Shown here piece by piece: positions 31,197 through 39,549 of a DNA stretch of 61,208 nucleotides. The notes below the pieces were generated by a model. It was not told the origin of the DNA. It saw only the letters and a program-made list of their open reading frames with translations, and made no database searches. The stretch comes from Bacteroidaceae bacterium (GTDB lineage: Bacteria > Bacteroidota > Bacteroidia > Bacteroidales > Bacteroidaceae). The first letter of the stretch is position 1, and each line of letters opens with the position of its first letter. The translations under genes and the position numbers were made by a program. The DNA lies in contig JAFZGA010000001.1 of NCBI GenBank assembly GCA_017555585.1, forward strand, positions 1 through 61,208, written 5' to 3'.

Positions 31197-31204
31197 TAAT
31201 TTTG
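31197..31204 (+). promoter_or_regulatory. -7 box of the 75-aa gene
   Basis: TAATTTTG, an exact TAnnTTTG match, follows the operon terminator directly and lies 39 bases before the next start codon. Confidence 0.5.
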
Positions 31205-31243
31205 CACCTGATAATTTACATTTTAAACTTAATTCATCAGATT

Positions 31244-31471
31244 ATGGCACTTTGGAAAATTTCAGTAAAGGACAGCGGAATCATTAATGGAGTACGCATT
31301 GAAAAGGGTATGTCAATAGAGTATGTAACCAAGAGCACTACACCGCCTCTTCAGCAACTATCACAGCACAAGGATACTATCAACCAATTATTCAAGAACA
31401 AATACGGTGTTGATCTTGGTAAGGTTGGAATAATTAATGTAGGCAGAATGTCTTGCGAAAAAATATCGTAA
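31244..31471 (+). CDS. Small protein of unknown function (75 aa)
   Basis: Starts MALWKISVKDSGIINGVRIEKGMSIE and is basic and compact, with a beta-rich N-terminus and a short C-terminal helix. The frame opens further upstream, but the part before this Met overlaps the terminator and promoter box. It resembles short orphan proteins common in accessory DNA of Bacteroidales; I cannot name the family. It has its own promoter-like box, so it need not belong to the DUF262 operon. Two decayed reading frames follow it. Confidence 0.6.
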   Translation: MALWKISVKDSGIINGVRIEKGMSIEYVTKSTTPPLQQLSQHKDTINQLFKNKYGVDLGKVGIINVGRMSCEKIS

Positions 31472-31521
31472 AAAAACAGAGTTAAGCTGATTCAATATTT
31501 ATTGTATAATTACCAATTACT

Positions 31522-31786
31522 ATGGAATCCATATTAAACGATGAACAACTATTGAAATGCGCAACCGAAGAAGCATGGTGTATTTTATCTGAAGAGTTTG
31601 AGTAGAGCGAATCTCTGTTAGAGAAATACCAGGATAAATTGAATTAAAATCCATATGAAAAGGATCCTATAGGCTTTTATGAGAGGTATAAAAATATATC
31701 AAATAATACTTAAAGAATCAGGTTTACGGGACTCAATAGTAGATGTTCATAAAGAACAACTTTTATCGGAAATTAAATGTGATTAA
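31522..31786 (+). pseudogene. Decayed small gene(s)
   Basis: A frame opening MESILNDEQLLKCATEEA meets TAG after 27 codons, continues with gene-like sequence (SESLLEKYQDKLN, then NPYEKDPIGFYERYKNI) across a second stop, then ends. A different frame takes over with a 35-aa tail (31679-31786, MRGIKIYQIILKESG to KCD). The pattern fits one former gene of about 85 codons with two in-frame stops and a frameshift. I do not recognise the protein. Confidence 0.45.
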
Positions 31787-31799
31787 GTTTACGATATAT

Positions 31800-31845
31800 A
31801 AAATCTCTGCACCTGTTCATCTGAGCCGGTGCTGAGATTTTTTTG
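31800..31845 (+). terminator. Terminator after the decayed gene
   Basis: AAATCTC-T-GCACC and GGTGC-T-GAGATTT form a long stem followed by a run of eight T. Confidence 0.75.
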
Positions 31846-31870
31846 CAATGATGTGTTGTGAGGTCATACA

Positions 31871-31975
31871 GAGATCTTTGACAATGCTTGTTTACCGCAT
31901 CCCACGCGGTGCAAGCTACGCCTGCACTACGCGTGACTAATTGCTACAAGCATTGTCGAACTGAACTTTCGTCGC
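31871..31975. repeat. 105-bp hairpin element, copy 1
   Basis: Identical to 32440-32544. The element has outer arms GACAATGCTTGT and ACAAGCATTGTC (12-bp perfect inverted repeat) and inner arms CACGCGGTGCA and TGCACTACGCGTG (imperfect). The whole can fold into a long two-stage hairpin. It ends at GAACTTTCGTCGC, after which the copies diverge. Confidence 0.85.
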
Positions 31976-32073
31976 GTACGCTCCAGCGAGATGACACGGT
32001 ACGCGTTTGCGGATTTTCCATCAGCATTGGTAATGTCCCAAGGACGGCACCGTTGAAAAATCCAACGCAAGGC

Positions 32074-32178
32074 CGGTTGTTTTCAGGCCATTGTGCGAGG
32101 CTGTTTGAGCGTAATGCGGATATATATTATTCCAAATATCCGCGTGGAGCGAGTTCCGCAGCACCCTGAAAACAACCG
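32074..32178. repeat. Nested inverted repeats in non-coding DNA
   Basis: CGGTTGTTTTCAGG (32074-32087) pairs with CCTGAAAACAACCG (32165-32178), a perfect 14-bp stem. Inside it GCGGATAT (32116-32123) pairs with ATATCCGC (32136-32143). The block sits between the two 105-bp hairpin copies. No credible coding frame crosses it. Confidence 0.75.
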
Positions 32179-32230
32179 AAAGCCTGGAGTGACGAACAGA
32201 CGACCGACCGAAGGCTCACATATGTGGCCT

Positions 32231-32370
32231 GAGCAAAGGACGTTTGTGAAGATTTTTCCCGTGTGCCGAGCTCTTTGGTACTTTCTGTCGGTACAGAAAG
32301 TACATAAAAGAAAAACTACAAAAAGAATAAACAACAAAAGCACTAAGGTTAAAAACTACGGTGGAATACA
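32231..32370 (+). repeat. Dispersed intergenic repeat, copy B
   Basis: Diverged copy of 42-170. Its hairpin is GTACTTTCTGT (32278-32288), loop CGGT, ACAGAAAGTAC (32293-32303), an 11-bp perfect stem with sequence different from copy A. Both copies end with GTGGAATACA. Confidence 0.65.
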
Positions 32371-32439
32371 ACGGATTCTTCGATGTTTTACAACGAGCAT
32401 AAACAGCATCGCTAAAGGCAAATCTCATACATTTTTTTA

Positions 32440-32544
32440 GAGATCTTTGACAATGCTTGTTTACCGCATCCCACGCGGTGCAAGCTACGCCTGCACTACG
32501 CGTGACTAATTGCTACAAGCATTGTCGAACTGAACTTTCGTCGC
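32440..32544. repeat. 105-bp hairpin element, copy 2
   Basis: Exact copy of 31871-31975 in the same orientation, 569 bases apart. It is followed by about 110 bases with no recognised feature before the stop of the leftward secreted-protein gene. Confidence 0.85.
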
Positions 32545-32655
32545 ATGCGCTCTGTCGACATGACATGCTTCGCGGATTCCGGGTGTGTTTTGCAGACACG
32601 GCATGCCGTGTCTCTACTTTCATACGTCAGCTCTACAATATATTACAGTCCGTTT

Positions 32656-33309
32656 TTACCTCCCAGTATGTTTCAGGAAGAGGCTCAAATCGAAATATAC
32701 CCTGCGGAATTGAAATCTTCTACTTGGTTCAACAACAATTATATTGCATAGTGTTTCGGTATCAAGCTGGCGTGAAATCTCTTCCTCTATATCCAGTTCG
32801 TGGAACAGCACATAATTCTGGTCATCGAGAGCAATGACCTTGAACGGCGAATCTGAAGTGTTGCCTTTGCCATACGCTGTTATCATTTCAAGTATACTCC
32901 TGTACTTTGTAACATAAGAATTGGTTTCAGCCTCACTTTTCCCCAACTCTTTCGACGCTATGATAAGGTTGAAGAGTGCATTCAGGCTCACAGGGTTATA
33001 TTCCATGATCCTTTTTGCAGTGTTGTATGCCTCGGCATGGTTGCCTTCATTGTGGAACCTCTTCAATGCCTTTTCGTTATCGTCGTTGCCTGGGTTATAT
33101 TGTGGCAAGAATGCCTGCCCGTAATATACAAGCGCAACATCATCGGTGCGTATCATCGGATCATCGTTCCTGTAAATCTCTACAATCTCCTTGAAGTATC
33201 CGGGTTCATTCCTTACAATATCCTCTATAGTAGCAAAGTCAAGAAGAACCTGTGCATTGGCAATGAATGCCATGATACATAACACCGATGTTGTTATTAG
33301 CCTGTACAT
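32656..33309 (-). CDS. Secreted DUF4919-like protein
   Basis: A 217-aa protein with a signal peptide (MYRLITTSVLCIMAFIANAQ). The mature part has DDVALVYYGQAFLPQYNP, a motif typical of the Bacteroidota DUF4919 family, and helical repeat-like sequence (HAEAYNTAKRIMEYNPVSLNALFNLIIASKELGK) resembling TPRs. It probably acts in the periplasm; function unknown. It begins 6 bases after the GH13 gene, so it is the third gene of a fabD-GH13 operon. Its 3' end borders the repeat cluster. Confidence 0.7.
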   Translation of the reverse strand: MYRLITTSVLCIMAFIANAQVLLDFATIEDIVRNEPGYFKEIVEIYRNDDPMIRTDDVALVYYGQAFLPQYNPGNDDNEKALKRFHNEGNHAEAYNTAKRIMEYNPVSLNALFNLIIASKELGKSEAETNSYVTKYRSILEMITAYGKGNTSDSPFKVIALDDQNYVLFHELDIEEEISRQLDTETLCNIIVVEPSRRFQFRRVYFDLSLFLKHTGR

Positions 33310-33315
33310 CTTACA

Positions 33316-35001
33316 TTATACCTTGAATTTAAGTATTACACCGCTGTTTGCCGGTACTGTAATATCTATTTTGTCAAAAGGATTGAATGTAAGTTCAACG
33401 TTTTTGCCGCTCAAAAGTTCGGTTACACTTTGTTTTTCGTTATTGTATGTTGCTCCAAAATATGCAAAAGCCTCTTCGGGTACTGTTACGGAGCACTCTT
33501 TCTCGTTGTCGCTGAAGTTAGTCACAACAAGCAACAACTCTTTTTCTGTACCTCTCAGGTATGAGAATATATGGTTGCTGTCGTACTTGTCGCAATGTGG
33601 GTTGGCATACTGTATTCCGTAGAATGCACCTTCGGCAAGTGCCTTTTCCTTATTACATAGGTTGAGCAGGTGCGAATAGAACGCATGCAGGTTCTTCTCC
33701 TGCTCGGTAAGTTGTTCGCCCGAATAGTCACCGTTGCCTTTCCAACGACGCAATGTGTCTACACTCCAATAATCGAAAATTGTTGTTCGTCCGTCAACAC
33801 CACTGTAACCCTCCTTGTCCATGCCACGCTCACCGAACTCCTGTCCTGCATAGAGCATGAAAGGCTCTGTTCCTGTTGTTGCCGAAACGATGAGTGCCGA
33901 TAATGCACGTTCCGCCTTTGCAGCAAAGAAGTCCGATGCAATGCGCTGCTCGTCGTGGTTCTCGAGGAATGTGAGCATGTTGCCACGGATATCCGATGTA
34001 CTTTGCAGAGCATAGCTGATTTCGTTTGCTGATCTCTGACCGTTCATCACAGCACGCAATGTATCATAGAGCCCCACCTTGTCATAAAGATAATCGAAAT
34101 GACCATCCTTGATGAACGAACGGTAAATGTGTGGCTGGTATATCTCACCTATGAATATTATTCCGGGGAACTCCTCCTTGATCTTTGCCACAGCCCAGTT
34201 CCAGAACTCCACAGGGGTCATCTCCACCATGTCGCAACGGAAACCGTCGACACCCATTGCTGCCCAGTAACGGAGAATCTTGAGCATCTTCACCCATGTA
34301 TTAGGAACAGGCGAGAAGCAACGGTTACCAGTGCGGTAGTCAATACCGTAGTTCAGCTTCACAGTGTCGTACCAGTCGTTGCGACCTGGTGAGCCGAAGC
34401 AGTCGTTACCTGTTGCACGCAATGGTGTCTCGCTGTACTCCTCATCGGCACAATCCTTGGCATCGAGGTTGCAGCCGTATGAGCTGTTGCCAAGATAATA
34501 GAAGTTGTTGTGTCCTGCATAGAACACGTTCTTGTCGTCATGCTCTCCGAAGCTGTACGTACCCTTTGGTGTACAGTCGCTATGGTAGTGGCGTGCCACA
34601 TGGTTAGGAATAAAGTCCATGATCACTTTCATGCCAGCCTTGTGTGTGCGTTCGATAAGTGCCTTGAACTCCTCGCGACGTTGCTCGACGTTCACTGCAA
34701 GGTCAGGGTCATTGTCATAATAGTCCTTTATGGCGTATGGCGAACCGGCCTCTCCCTTTACTATGGCAGGGTGGTCGGTTGGTATACCATATTTGCTGTA
34801 GTCGCTACGTGTAGTGTGCTCAATGACACCAGTGTACCACACATGGGTAGCTCCGGTGTTGCGTATCGCACGCAGGGCAGCAGGTGTGATGTCGTTGAAT
34901 TTTCCACAGCCATTCTGTTCTATTGTTCCGCCGGCAATGCAGTTTGCGTTGCTGTTACCAAAAAGTCTTGGCAATAATTGATATACTATAATCTTGGACA
35001 T
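33316..35001 (-). CDS. GH13 alpha-amylase family enzyme
   Basis: A 561-aa enzyme without a signal peptide, so probably cytoplasmic. GH13 regions are intact: I, VIMDFIPNH (127-134); II, DGFRCDMVEM with nucleophile Asp257; III, IFIGEIYQP with acid/base Glu286; IV, FLENHDEQR with Asp350. The C-terminus (about 470-561) is a beta-sandwich domain C. It likely acts on alpha-1,4 glucans or their breakdown products. It sits between fabD (19-base gap) and a secreted protein gene (6-base gap), an unusual partner set. Confidence 0.92.
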   Translation of the reverse strand: MSKIIVYQLLPRLFGNSNANCIAGGTIEQNGCGKFNDITPAALRAIRNTGATHVWYTGVIEHTTRSDYSKYGIPTDHPAIVKGEAGSPYAIKDYYDNDPDLAVNVEQRREEFKALIERTHKAGMKVIMDFIPNHVARHYHSDCTPKGTYSFGEHDDKNVFYAGHNNFYYLGNSSYGCNLDAKDCADEEYSETPLRATGNDCFGSPGRNDWYDTVKLNYGIDYRTGNRCFSPVPNTWVKMLKILRYWAAMGVDGFRCDMVEMTPVEFWNWAVAKIKEEFPGIIFIGEIYQPHIYRSFIKDGHFDYLYDKVGLYDTLRAVMNGQRSANEISYALQSTSDIRGNMLTFLENHDEQRIASDFFAAKAERALSALIVSATTGTEPFMLYAGQEFGERGMDKEGYSGVDGRTTIFDYWSVDTLRRWKGNGDYSGEQLTEQEKNLHAFYSHLLNLCNKEKALAEGAFYGIQYANPHCDKYDSNHIFSYLRGTEKELLLVVTNFSDNEKECSVTVPEEAFAYFGATYNNEKQSVTELLSGKNVELTFNPFDKIDITVPANSGVILKFKV

Positions 35002-35020
35002 AGTTATGTTTGTTCTGTTT

Positions 35021-35896
35021 TTAAATGTTTATGCTTGCTTGTATCTTTTTAATCAGTCCCTGCAATACATTTCCGGGACCACATTCTGTAAATTCTGTCG
35101 CGCCGTTCTCTATCATGTTCTGCACTGTAGCTGTCCAGCGTACCGGTGATGTGAGCTGTGCTATAAGGTTTGCCTTTATCTCACTTGGCGAGGTGTGGGG
35201 CAGTGCGTCGACATTCTGGTATACAGGGCAACAGGGCGTCTTGAACTCTGTTCCGTTTATTGCCGCCTCAAGCTCATCCTTGGCAGGCTGCATCAACGGT
35301 GAATGGAATGCACCGCTCACGCTCAACGGCAATGTGCGTTTCGCACCAGCTTCCTTTAGCTTGGCACATGCCTCTTCAATACCTTCGACACTTCCCGAAA
35401 TCACAATCTGTCCCGGGCTGTTGTAGTTTGCTGCAACAACAGGCTTTCCACTGTCATTTACCTCTTTACATACGTTCTCCACTACATGGTCTTCGAGTCC
35501 GAGTACCGCAGCCATTGTAGAGTGCTGCATCTCGCATGCCTTTTGCATTGCCATTGCGCGTTTATAGACAAGTTTAAGACCATCTTCAAAAGACAATGCT
35601 CCGGCTGCTGTCAGTGCCGAGAACTCTCCCAACGAATGGCCTGCCACCATCTCAGGTTTGAACTCTTCGCCGAGCGATAGGGCAGTGACTACCGAATGGA
35701 TAAATACAGCAGGCTGTGTAACCTTCGTCTGACGCAACTCCTCGTCACTGCCGTTGAACATTATATCAGTGATTCTGAAACCCAGAATCTCATTCGCCTT
35801 CTCGAAATATTCTTTTGCAACAGGGTTGCTGTCGTACAGATCCTTACCCATACCGCTGAACTGTGAGCCCTGTCCTGTAAAAACAAATGCTTTCAT
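35021..35896 (-). CDS. fabD: Malonyl-CoA:ACP transacylase FabD
   Basis: A 291-aa cytoplasmic enzyme that loads malonyl groups onto acyl carrier protein for fatty-acid synthesis. It starts MKAFVFTGQGSQ, has the nucleophile Ser88 in AGHSLGEF and the catalytic His198 in GAFHSPLM. It is the first gene of the leftward group fabD-GH13-secreted protein. Confidence 0.97.
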   Translation of the reverse strand: MKAFVFTGQGSQFSGMGKDLYDSNPVAKEYFEKANEILGFRITDIMFNGSDEELRQTKVTQPAVFIHSVVTALSLGEEFKPEMVAGHSLGEFSALTAAGALSFEDGLKLVYKRAMAMQKACEMQHSTMAAVLGLEDHVVENVCKEVNDSGKPVVAANYNSPGQIVISGSVEGIEEACAKLKEAGAKRTLPLSVSGAFHSPLMQPAKDELEAAINGTEFKTPCCPVYQNVDALPHTSPSEIKANLIAQLTSPVRWTATVQNMIENGATEFTECGPGNVLQGLIKKIQASINI

Positions 35897-36243
35897 TTTT
35901 GAGTATTTTAATTAAAACTCCAATTATATCCAGGTATATACAACATCGCCATCAGCCGTTCTAAAGTCATGTCCGGTCCATAACTTTTTATGCCGTGCCG
36001 CAAATACACCTTTTTCATCGCTTTTAACTTGCGAATTTAGTAAATTAAATTTATAAATCAGCTATGATGGCACATGAAATTAACCAATATCGCAGACAAT
36101 GGTTTGCTATAGATTTTATCAATACCTGCTATCGTAAAAACAAATAGAAGAGAAATATAAAAAAATGTTTATAGATAGTAATTTTGTGCAAAATTTGGAT
36201 AACAGGGTTTAAAACAAAATATTCATTAAATAATTAACCTATT
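35897..36243. other. Divergent intergenic region fabD / DASS transporter
   Basis: This 347-base AT-rich stretch must hold the promoters of both neighbours. Apart from the TAATTTTG box at 36179 I see no repeat, hairpin or reading frame of note. Confidence 0.5.
36179..36186 (+). promoter_or_regulatory. -7 box of the DASS transporter
   Basis: TAATTTTG, an exact TAnnTTTG match, lies 57 bases before the start codon. Confidence 0.5.
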
Positions 36244-37731
36244 ATGTTTAAAAATTTCCCGGGATACAAGGTTCTTGAGAAGCTTCAGAAGAACAAATCC
36301 CACAAGAGAGAGAGGAAGTTCCCTCTTAATGTAATCAAATTCATTTTTATTGCTGTAATTTCAGTTGTAGTAGCAATGTTGCCAACATCGGCTTTCGGCA
36401 TCGATGGCCTTACCGATGTACACCAGCGCATCATCGCCTTGTTCGTATTTGCCGCTCTCATGTGGCTTACCGAGGCTATGCCTTCATGGGTAACATCTAT
36501 GATTGTTGTTACAGTGATGTTGTTGACCGTTTCTACAAGTGCGTTCAACTTCCTTCGTCCTGAGGATACATCAGGCCTTGTACCATTCAAGAGCATCATG
36601 GCGTGTTTCTCTAACCCGACAATCATGCTCTTCATCGGTGGTTTCGTGCTTGCTATCGGTTTGACAAAGGTTAAGCTCGACGTGGCTCTTGCACGTGTTC
36701 TGCTAAAACCTTTCGGTACACGTTCTGAGGTTGTTCTGCTTGGTTTCATCCTTGTAACAGCCATCTTCTCGGCATTCGTGAGCAACACAGCTACAGCAGC
36801 CATGATGTTGGCGTTCCTTACACCGGTGCTCCGCTCATTGCCTGCTGACGGTAAAGGACGTATCGCTCTTGCTCTTGCAATCCCTGTAGGTGCTAACCTC
36901 GGTGGTATGATCACTCCTATCGGTACTCCTCCTAACATGATTGCTCTTGACTACCTTGCTTCACAGGGTATGGGCATCAGCTTCGTTGACTGGACAATCA
37001 AGATGGCTCCATTCGTAATAGTTCTTCTTTTGCTCGCATGGTTGCTTCTCCGCATACTGTTCCCATTCAAGCAGAAGAATATCAAGATCGAGATCGAGGG
37101 TGATATCCGTTGGGATTTCAAGACATGGTCAGTTGTTGTTGCATTTGCAATCACCATCTTCATGTGGATGTTCGGTACAGACCTTTGGGGTGTAGATACA
37201 AACGTTGTGGCTATGATTCCTATCGCAATATTCTGTGCAACAGGTATCCTTACACGTCGTGACCTTGAGGAAATAAACTGGAGTGTACTCTGGATGGTTG
37301 CCGGTGGTTTCGCACTCGGTGTTGCACTCAACCATGGCGGTGAGGCAAGCTTGAGCAGACTTATCGTTACTTCTGTTGACTTCTCGGCATTCTCACCAAT
37401 CGTTGTGATGATCCTTGCAGGTCTCATCTGCTTCGGCTTCTCTAACTTCATCTCTCACTCTGCAGCAACATCATTGCTCGTTCCAGTATTGGGTGTAGTT
37501 GCAAGCGGTCTTGGTGCAGCTCTTGACGGTGTAGGCGGTCCTCAGGCAATGTTGGTAGGTATTGCTATCGCATCATCAGTTTCTATGATTTTGCCTATCA
37601 GTACACCTCCTAATGCCATCGCACACTCAACAGGTTTCATTGAGCAGAAGGACATGATGAAGGTAGGTATCATCGTCGGTATCATGGGTCTTGTACTCGG
37701 ATACGCAATGTTGATCTTCATCGGATTCTAA
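36244..37731 (+). CDS. DASS-family sodium:dicarboxylate transporter
   Basis: A 495-aa inner-membrane protein of the DASS/SLC13 family (VcINDY type), which moves C4-dicarboxylates or related anions with sodium. It has about 11 membrane segments and the paired Ser-Asn-Thr signatures: FVSNTATAAMMLAFLTPV and, in the second half, NFISHSAATSLLVPV. The ligand loop GGMITPIGTPPNMIAL and its repeat ILPISTPPNAIAHSTG are clear. A hairpin terminator follows, then a LysR gene on the same strand that may control it. Confidence 0.92.
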   Translation: MFKNFPGYKVLEKLQKNKSHKRERKFPLNVIKFIFIAVISVVVAMLPTSAFGIDGLTDVHQRIIALFVFAALMWLTEAMPSWVTSMIVVTVMLLTVSTSAFNFLRPEDTSGLVPFKSIMACFSNPTIMLFIGGFVLAIGLTKVKLDVALARVLLKPFGTRSEVVLLGFILVTAIFSAFVSNTATAAMMLAFLTPVLRSLPADGKGRIALALAIPVGANLGGMITPIGTPPNMIALDYLASQGMGISFVDWTIKMAPFVIVLLLLAWLLLRILFPFKQKNIKIEIEGDIRWDFKTWSVVVAFAITIFMWMFGTDLWGVDTNVVAMIPIAIFCATGILTRRDLEEINWSVLWMVAGGFALGVALNHGGEASLSRLIVTSVDFSAFSPIVVMILAGLICFGFSNFISHSAATSLLVPVLGVVASGLGAALDGVGGPQAMLVGIAIASSVSMILPISTPPNAIAHSTGFIEQKDMMKVGIIVGIMGLVLGYAMLIFIGF

Positions 37732-37755
37732 TCAGGAAAATAATCTTTTACATAT

Positions 37756-37793
37756 TTCTGCTCCGCATAATTCGTTATGTGGAGCAGATTTCT
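37756..37793 (+). terminator. Terminator of the DASS gene
   Basis: CTGCTCCGCATAA and TTATGTGGAGCAG form a 13-bp stem (one G-T pair) around a TTCG tetraloop, followed by a T-rich stretch. Confidence 0.75.
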
Positions 37794-37801
37794 TATATTC
37801 G
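37794..37801 (+). promoter_or_regulatory. Candidate -7 box of the LysR gene
   Basis: TATATTCG is a one-base variant of TAnnTTTG and lies 21 bases before the chosen start codon, directly after the terminator. Confidence 0.4.
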
Positions 37802-37822
37802 CACCCGCTAACAGTGCACACA

Positions 37823-38728
37823 ATGGAACTTCGTCAACTTAAATATTTTGTAAAGAGCGCCGAATATCTCAATTTCTCGGTGGCGGCAAAGCATCTGTAT
37901 ATAACACAGAGCACACTCTCGCAACAGATCAAACAGCTTGAATATGCACTCGGTTTTGAACTGTTTCTACGTAACAGCCGTCATATACAGCTCACCGAAG
38001 CGGGAGAGGAGTTCCTGCCTTTTGCACGAAAAACCATACTCGATGCCGAAGATGCCGTACAACGCCTGCACGACCTGCAGCATGTAAAAGTAGGCACATT
38101 GAGAGTTGGTGTAACATACAGCCTCAGTACAGTACTTACCGAAGGATTGATATCCTTTATGAAAGAGTTTCCTGGCATCAAGCTGGAGATTTTCTACAAG
38201 ACAGTAGATGAATTGCTTATATTATTACGTGAACGAAAGGTGGATTTTGTGTTATCATACAAGCCTTTATGCGAAGCTGCTGATATAGAATCAATGCCGC
38301 TTTTCGAAAATGCCCTCGCACTTGTTGTAAGTAAAGAGCACCCGCTTGCCAAACGTAGTAAGGTAAAACTCTGTGACCTTGCCGGCCTGCCGTTGATTCT
38401 TCCATCTAAAGGTTTGCAGGCACGTATGATGCTCGACCGCCTTGCCGAAGGAAGCGATATTACACTTAGCTCAAAACTCGAACTCAACGAAACCAATATT
38501 CTGTTACAAATGGTGGCAACAAGCAACTATGCGACAGTGCTCTCAACTTCGGCTGTCTTTGGAAAGACACGCTTCAAGGCAATACCTATCGACGAAAACG
38601 GCAATGTAATGGAGGCTTCGTTATTGAGCCTGAAAGGAGCATACCAGAAAGCATCGGCAAAGGAATTCATCAAGATACTGTTGAATACCGAGGCTGTCAA
38701 ACGCCGACTTATAGACATGTTTGAATAA
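37823..38728 (+). CDS. LysR-family transcriptional regulator
   Basis: A 301-aa regulator. The start at MELRQLKYFVKSAEYLNFS is the family norm; a GTG three codons earlier is in frame but unlikely. The N-terminal winged helix covers about 1-60 (AAKHLYITQSTLSQQIKQLE). The effector domain (about 90-300) resembles the CynR/CysB group, with GTLRVGVTYSLSTVL opening it. It may respond to a carboxylate moved by the upstream DASS transporter; that is inferred from position only. Confidence 0.92.
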   Translation: MELRQLKYFVKSAEYLNFSVAAKHLYITQSTLSQQIKQLEYALGFELFLRNSRHIQLTEAGEEFLPFARKTILDAEDAVQRLHDLQHVKVGTLRVGVTYSLSTVLTEGLISFMKEFPGIKLEIFYKTVDELLILLRERKVDFVLSYKPLCEAADIESMPLFENALALVVSKEHPLAKRSKVKLCDLAGLPLILPSKGLQARMMLDRLAEGSDITLSSKLELNETNILLQMVATSNYATVLSTSAVFGKTRFKAIPIDENGNVMEASLLSLKGAYQKASAKEFIKILLNTEAVKRRLIDMFE

Positions 38729-38761
38729 AAAAATCCAGGACATTACAATAATGTCCTGGAA
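38724..38761 (-). terminator. Terminator of the TlpA-like gene
   Basis: TCCAGGACATTA and TAATGTCCTGGA form a perfect 12-bp stem with a 3-base loop. On the minus strand it is followed by TTTTTTT, so it chiefly ends the leftward gene. Confidence 0.8.
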
Positions 38762-38781
38762 AAAATTCCGTTTGTTGCTCC

Positions 38782-39330
38782 TTATTCGGCAAGCATTTTA
38801 TCAATCCGTTCTACAAGCGATTTGAATTCTTCCTCGTTGAACAGGCGGGTGAGCATGACAATCTTGCCATCTTTGTCGATAAGCACATTTCTTGTTATCC
38901 CAGAATTGCGCAGAGCGTATGAAGCAAATACATCGGCATTTGTATCCATAGCGATAGGGTAGGTCGTTCCCACCTTTTTTATAAATGCTTCAATCTGCTC
39001 CTTCGTCTCCTCACGGTCAATACCAACAAGAACAAAATCACTGTTATCCTTATGACGTTGCCAGATGTCGCGCTCAATGAACGGCATCTCCTTACGGCAC
39101 ACACCGCACCAGCCGGCAGTGAACTGCAACATTACAACTTTTCCGCGCTGTTCCGACAATGTAAAAGCAGAGCCATCGGTTAATTCCAAAGTAAAATCAG
39201 GAGCCGTATCACCAACCTTTACAATGTATTCATTCTCATAAACCACAACATCGTCTTTATTTTGGGCAACAACAATGCCGCTACCAATAACAAAGAGGAA
39301 TAAAACCAATAAAAAGGATTTCTTGTTCAT
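38782..39330 (-). CDS. TlpA/ResA-like thioredoxin, exported
   Basis: A 182-aa protein with a signal peptide or anchor (residues about 4-22, ending VVAQ). The thioredoxin-like AhpC/TSA domain (about 38-182) has the redox pair Cys75-Cys78 in AGWCGVCRKEMPF and the cis-Pro region YPIAMDTNADVFASYALRNSGITRNVLID. It probably reduces disulfides or helps cytochrome or oxidative-stress functions in the periplasm. It stands alone, between a LysR gene and a patatin gene. Confidence 0.88.
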   Translation of the reverse strand: MNKKSFLLVLFLFVIGSGIVVAQNKDDVVVYENEYIVKVGDTAPDFTLELTDGSAFTLSEQRGKVVMLQFTAGWCGVCRKEMPFIERDIWQRHKDNSDFVLVGIDREETKEQIEAFIKKVGTTYPIAMDTNADVFASYALRNSGITRNVLIDKDGKIVMLTRLFNEEEFKSLVERIDKMLAE

Positions 39331-39549
39331 ACAATATGGGTTAAAATTACAGTCACGAATTTAATGAAAAAGAGATAAAGGAAAAAACCTACCGATGATT
39401 ATTTACAATTTGTTTCAATTTATTATGACGAGTTTCAAATGCTTTACGCATTTATACAGAATTACAACAACATGCCCTATATACAAAATGTAATAAAATG
39501 AAGCGTTTTTGTTGTTCATTTTAAACATTTTAATTTGTAACTTAGCACC

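Noticed and set aside
31888-32837. Two reading frames (31888-32169 and 32457-32837) with identical N-termini
   Set aside because: The identity comes from the duplicated 105-bp hairpin element; the downstream parts differ and look non-coding.
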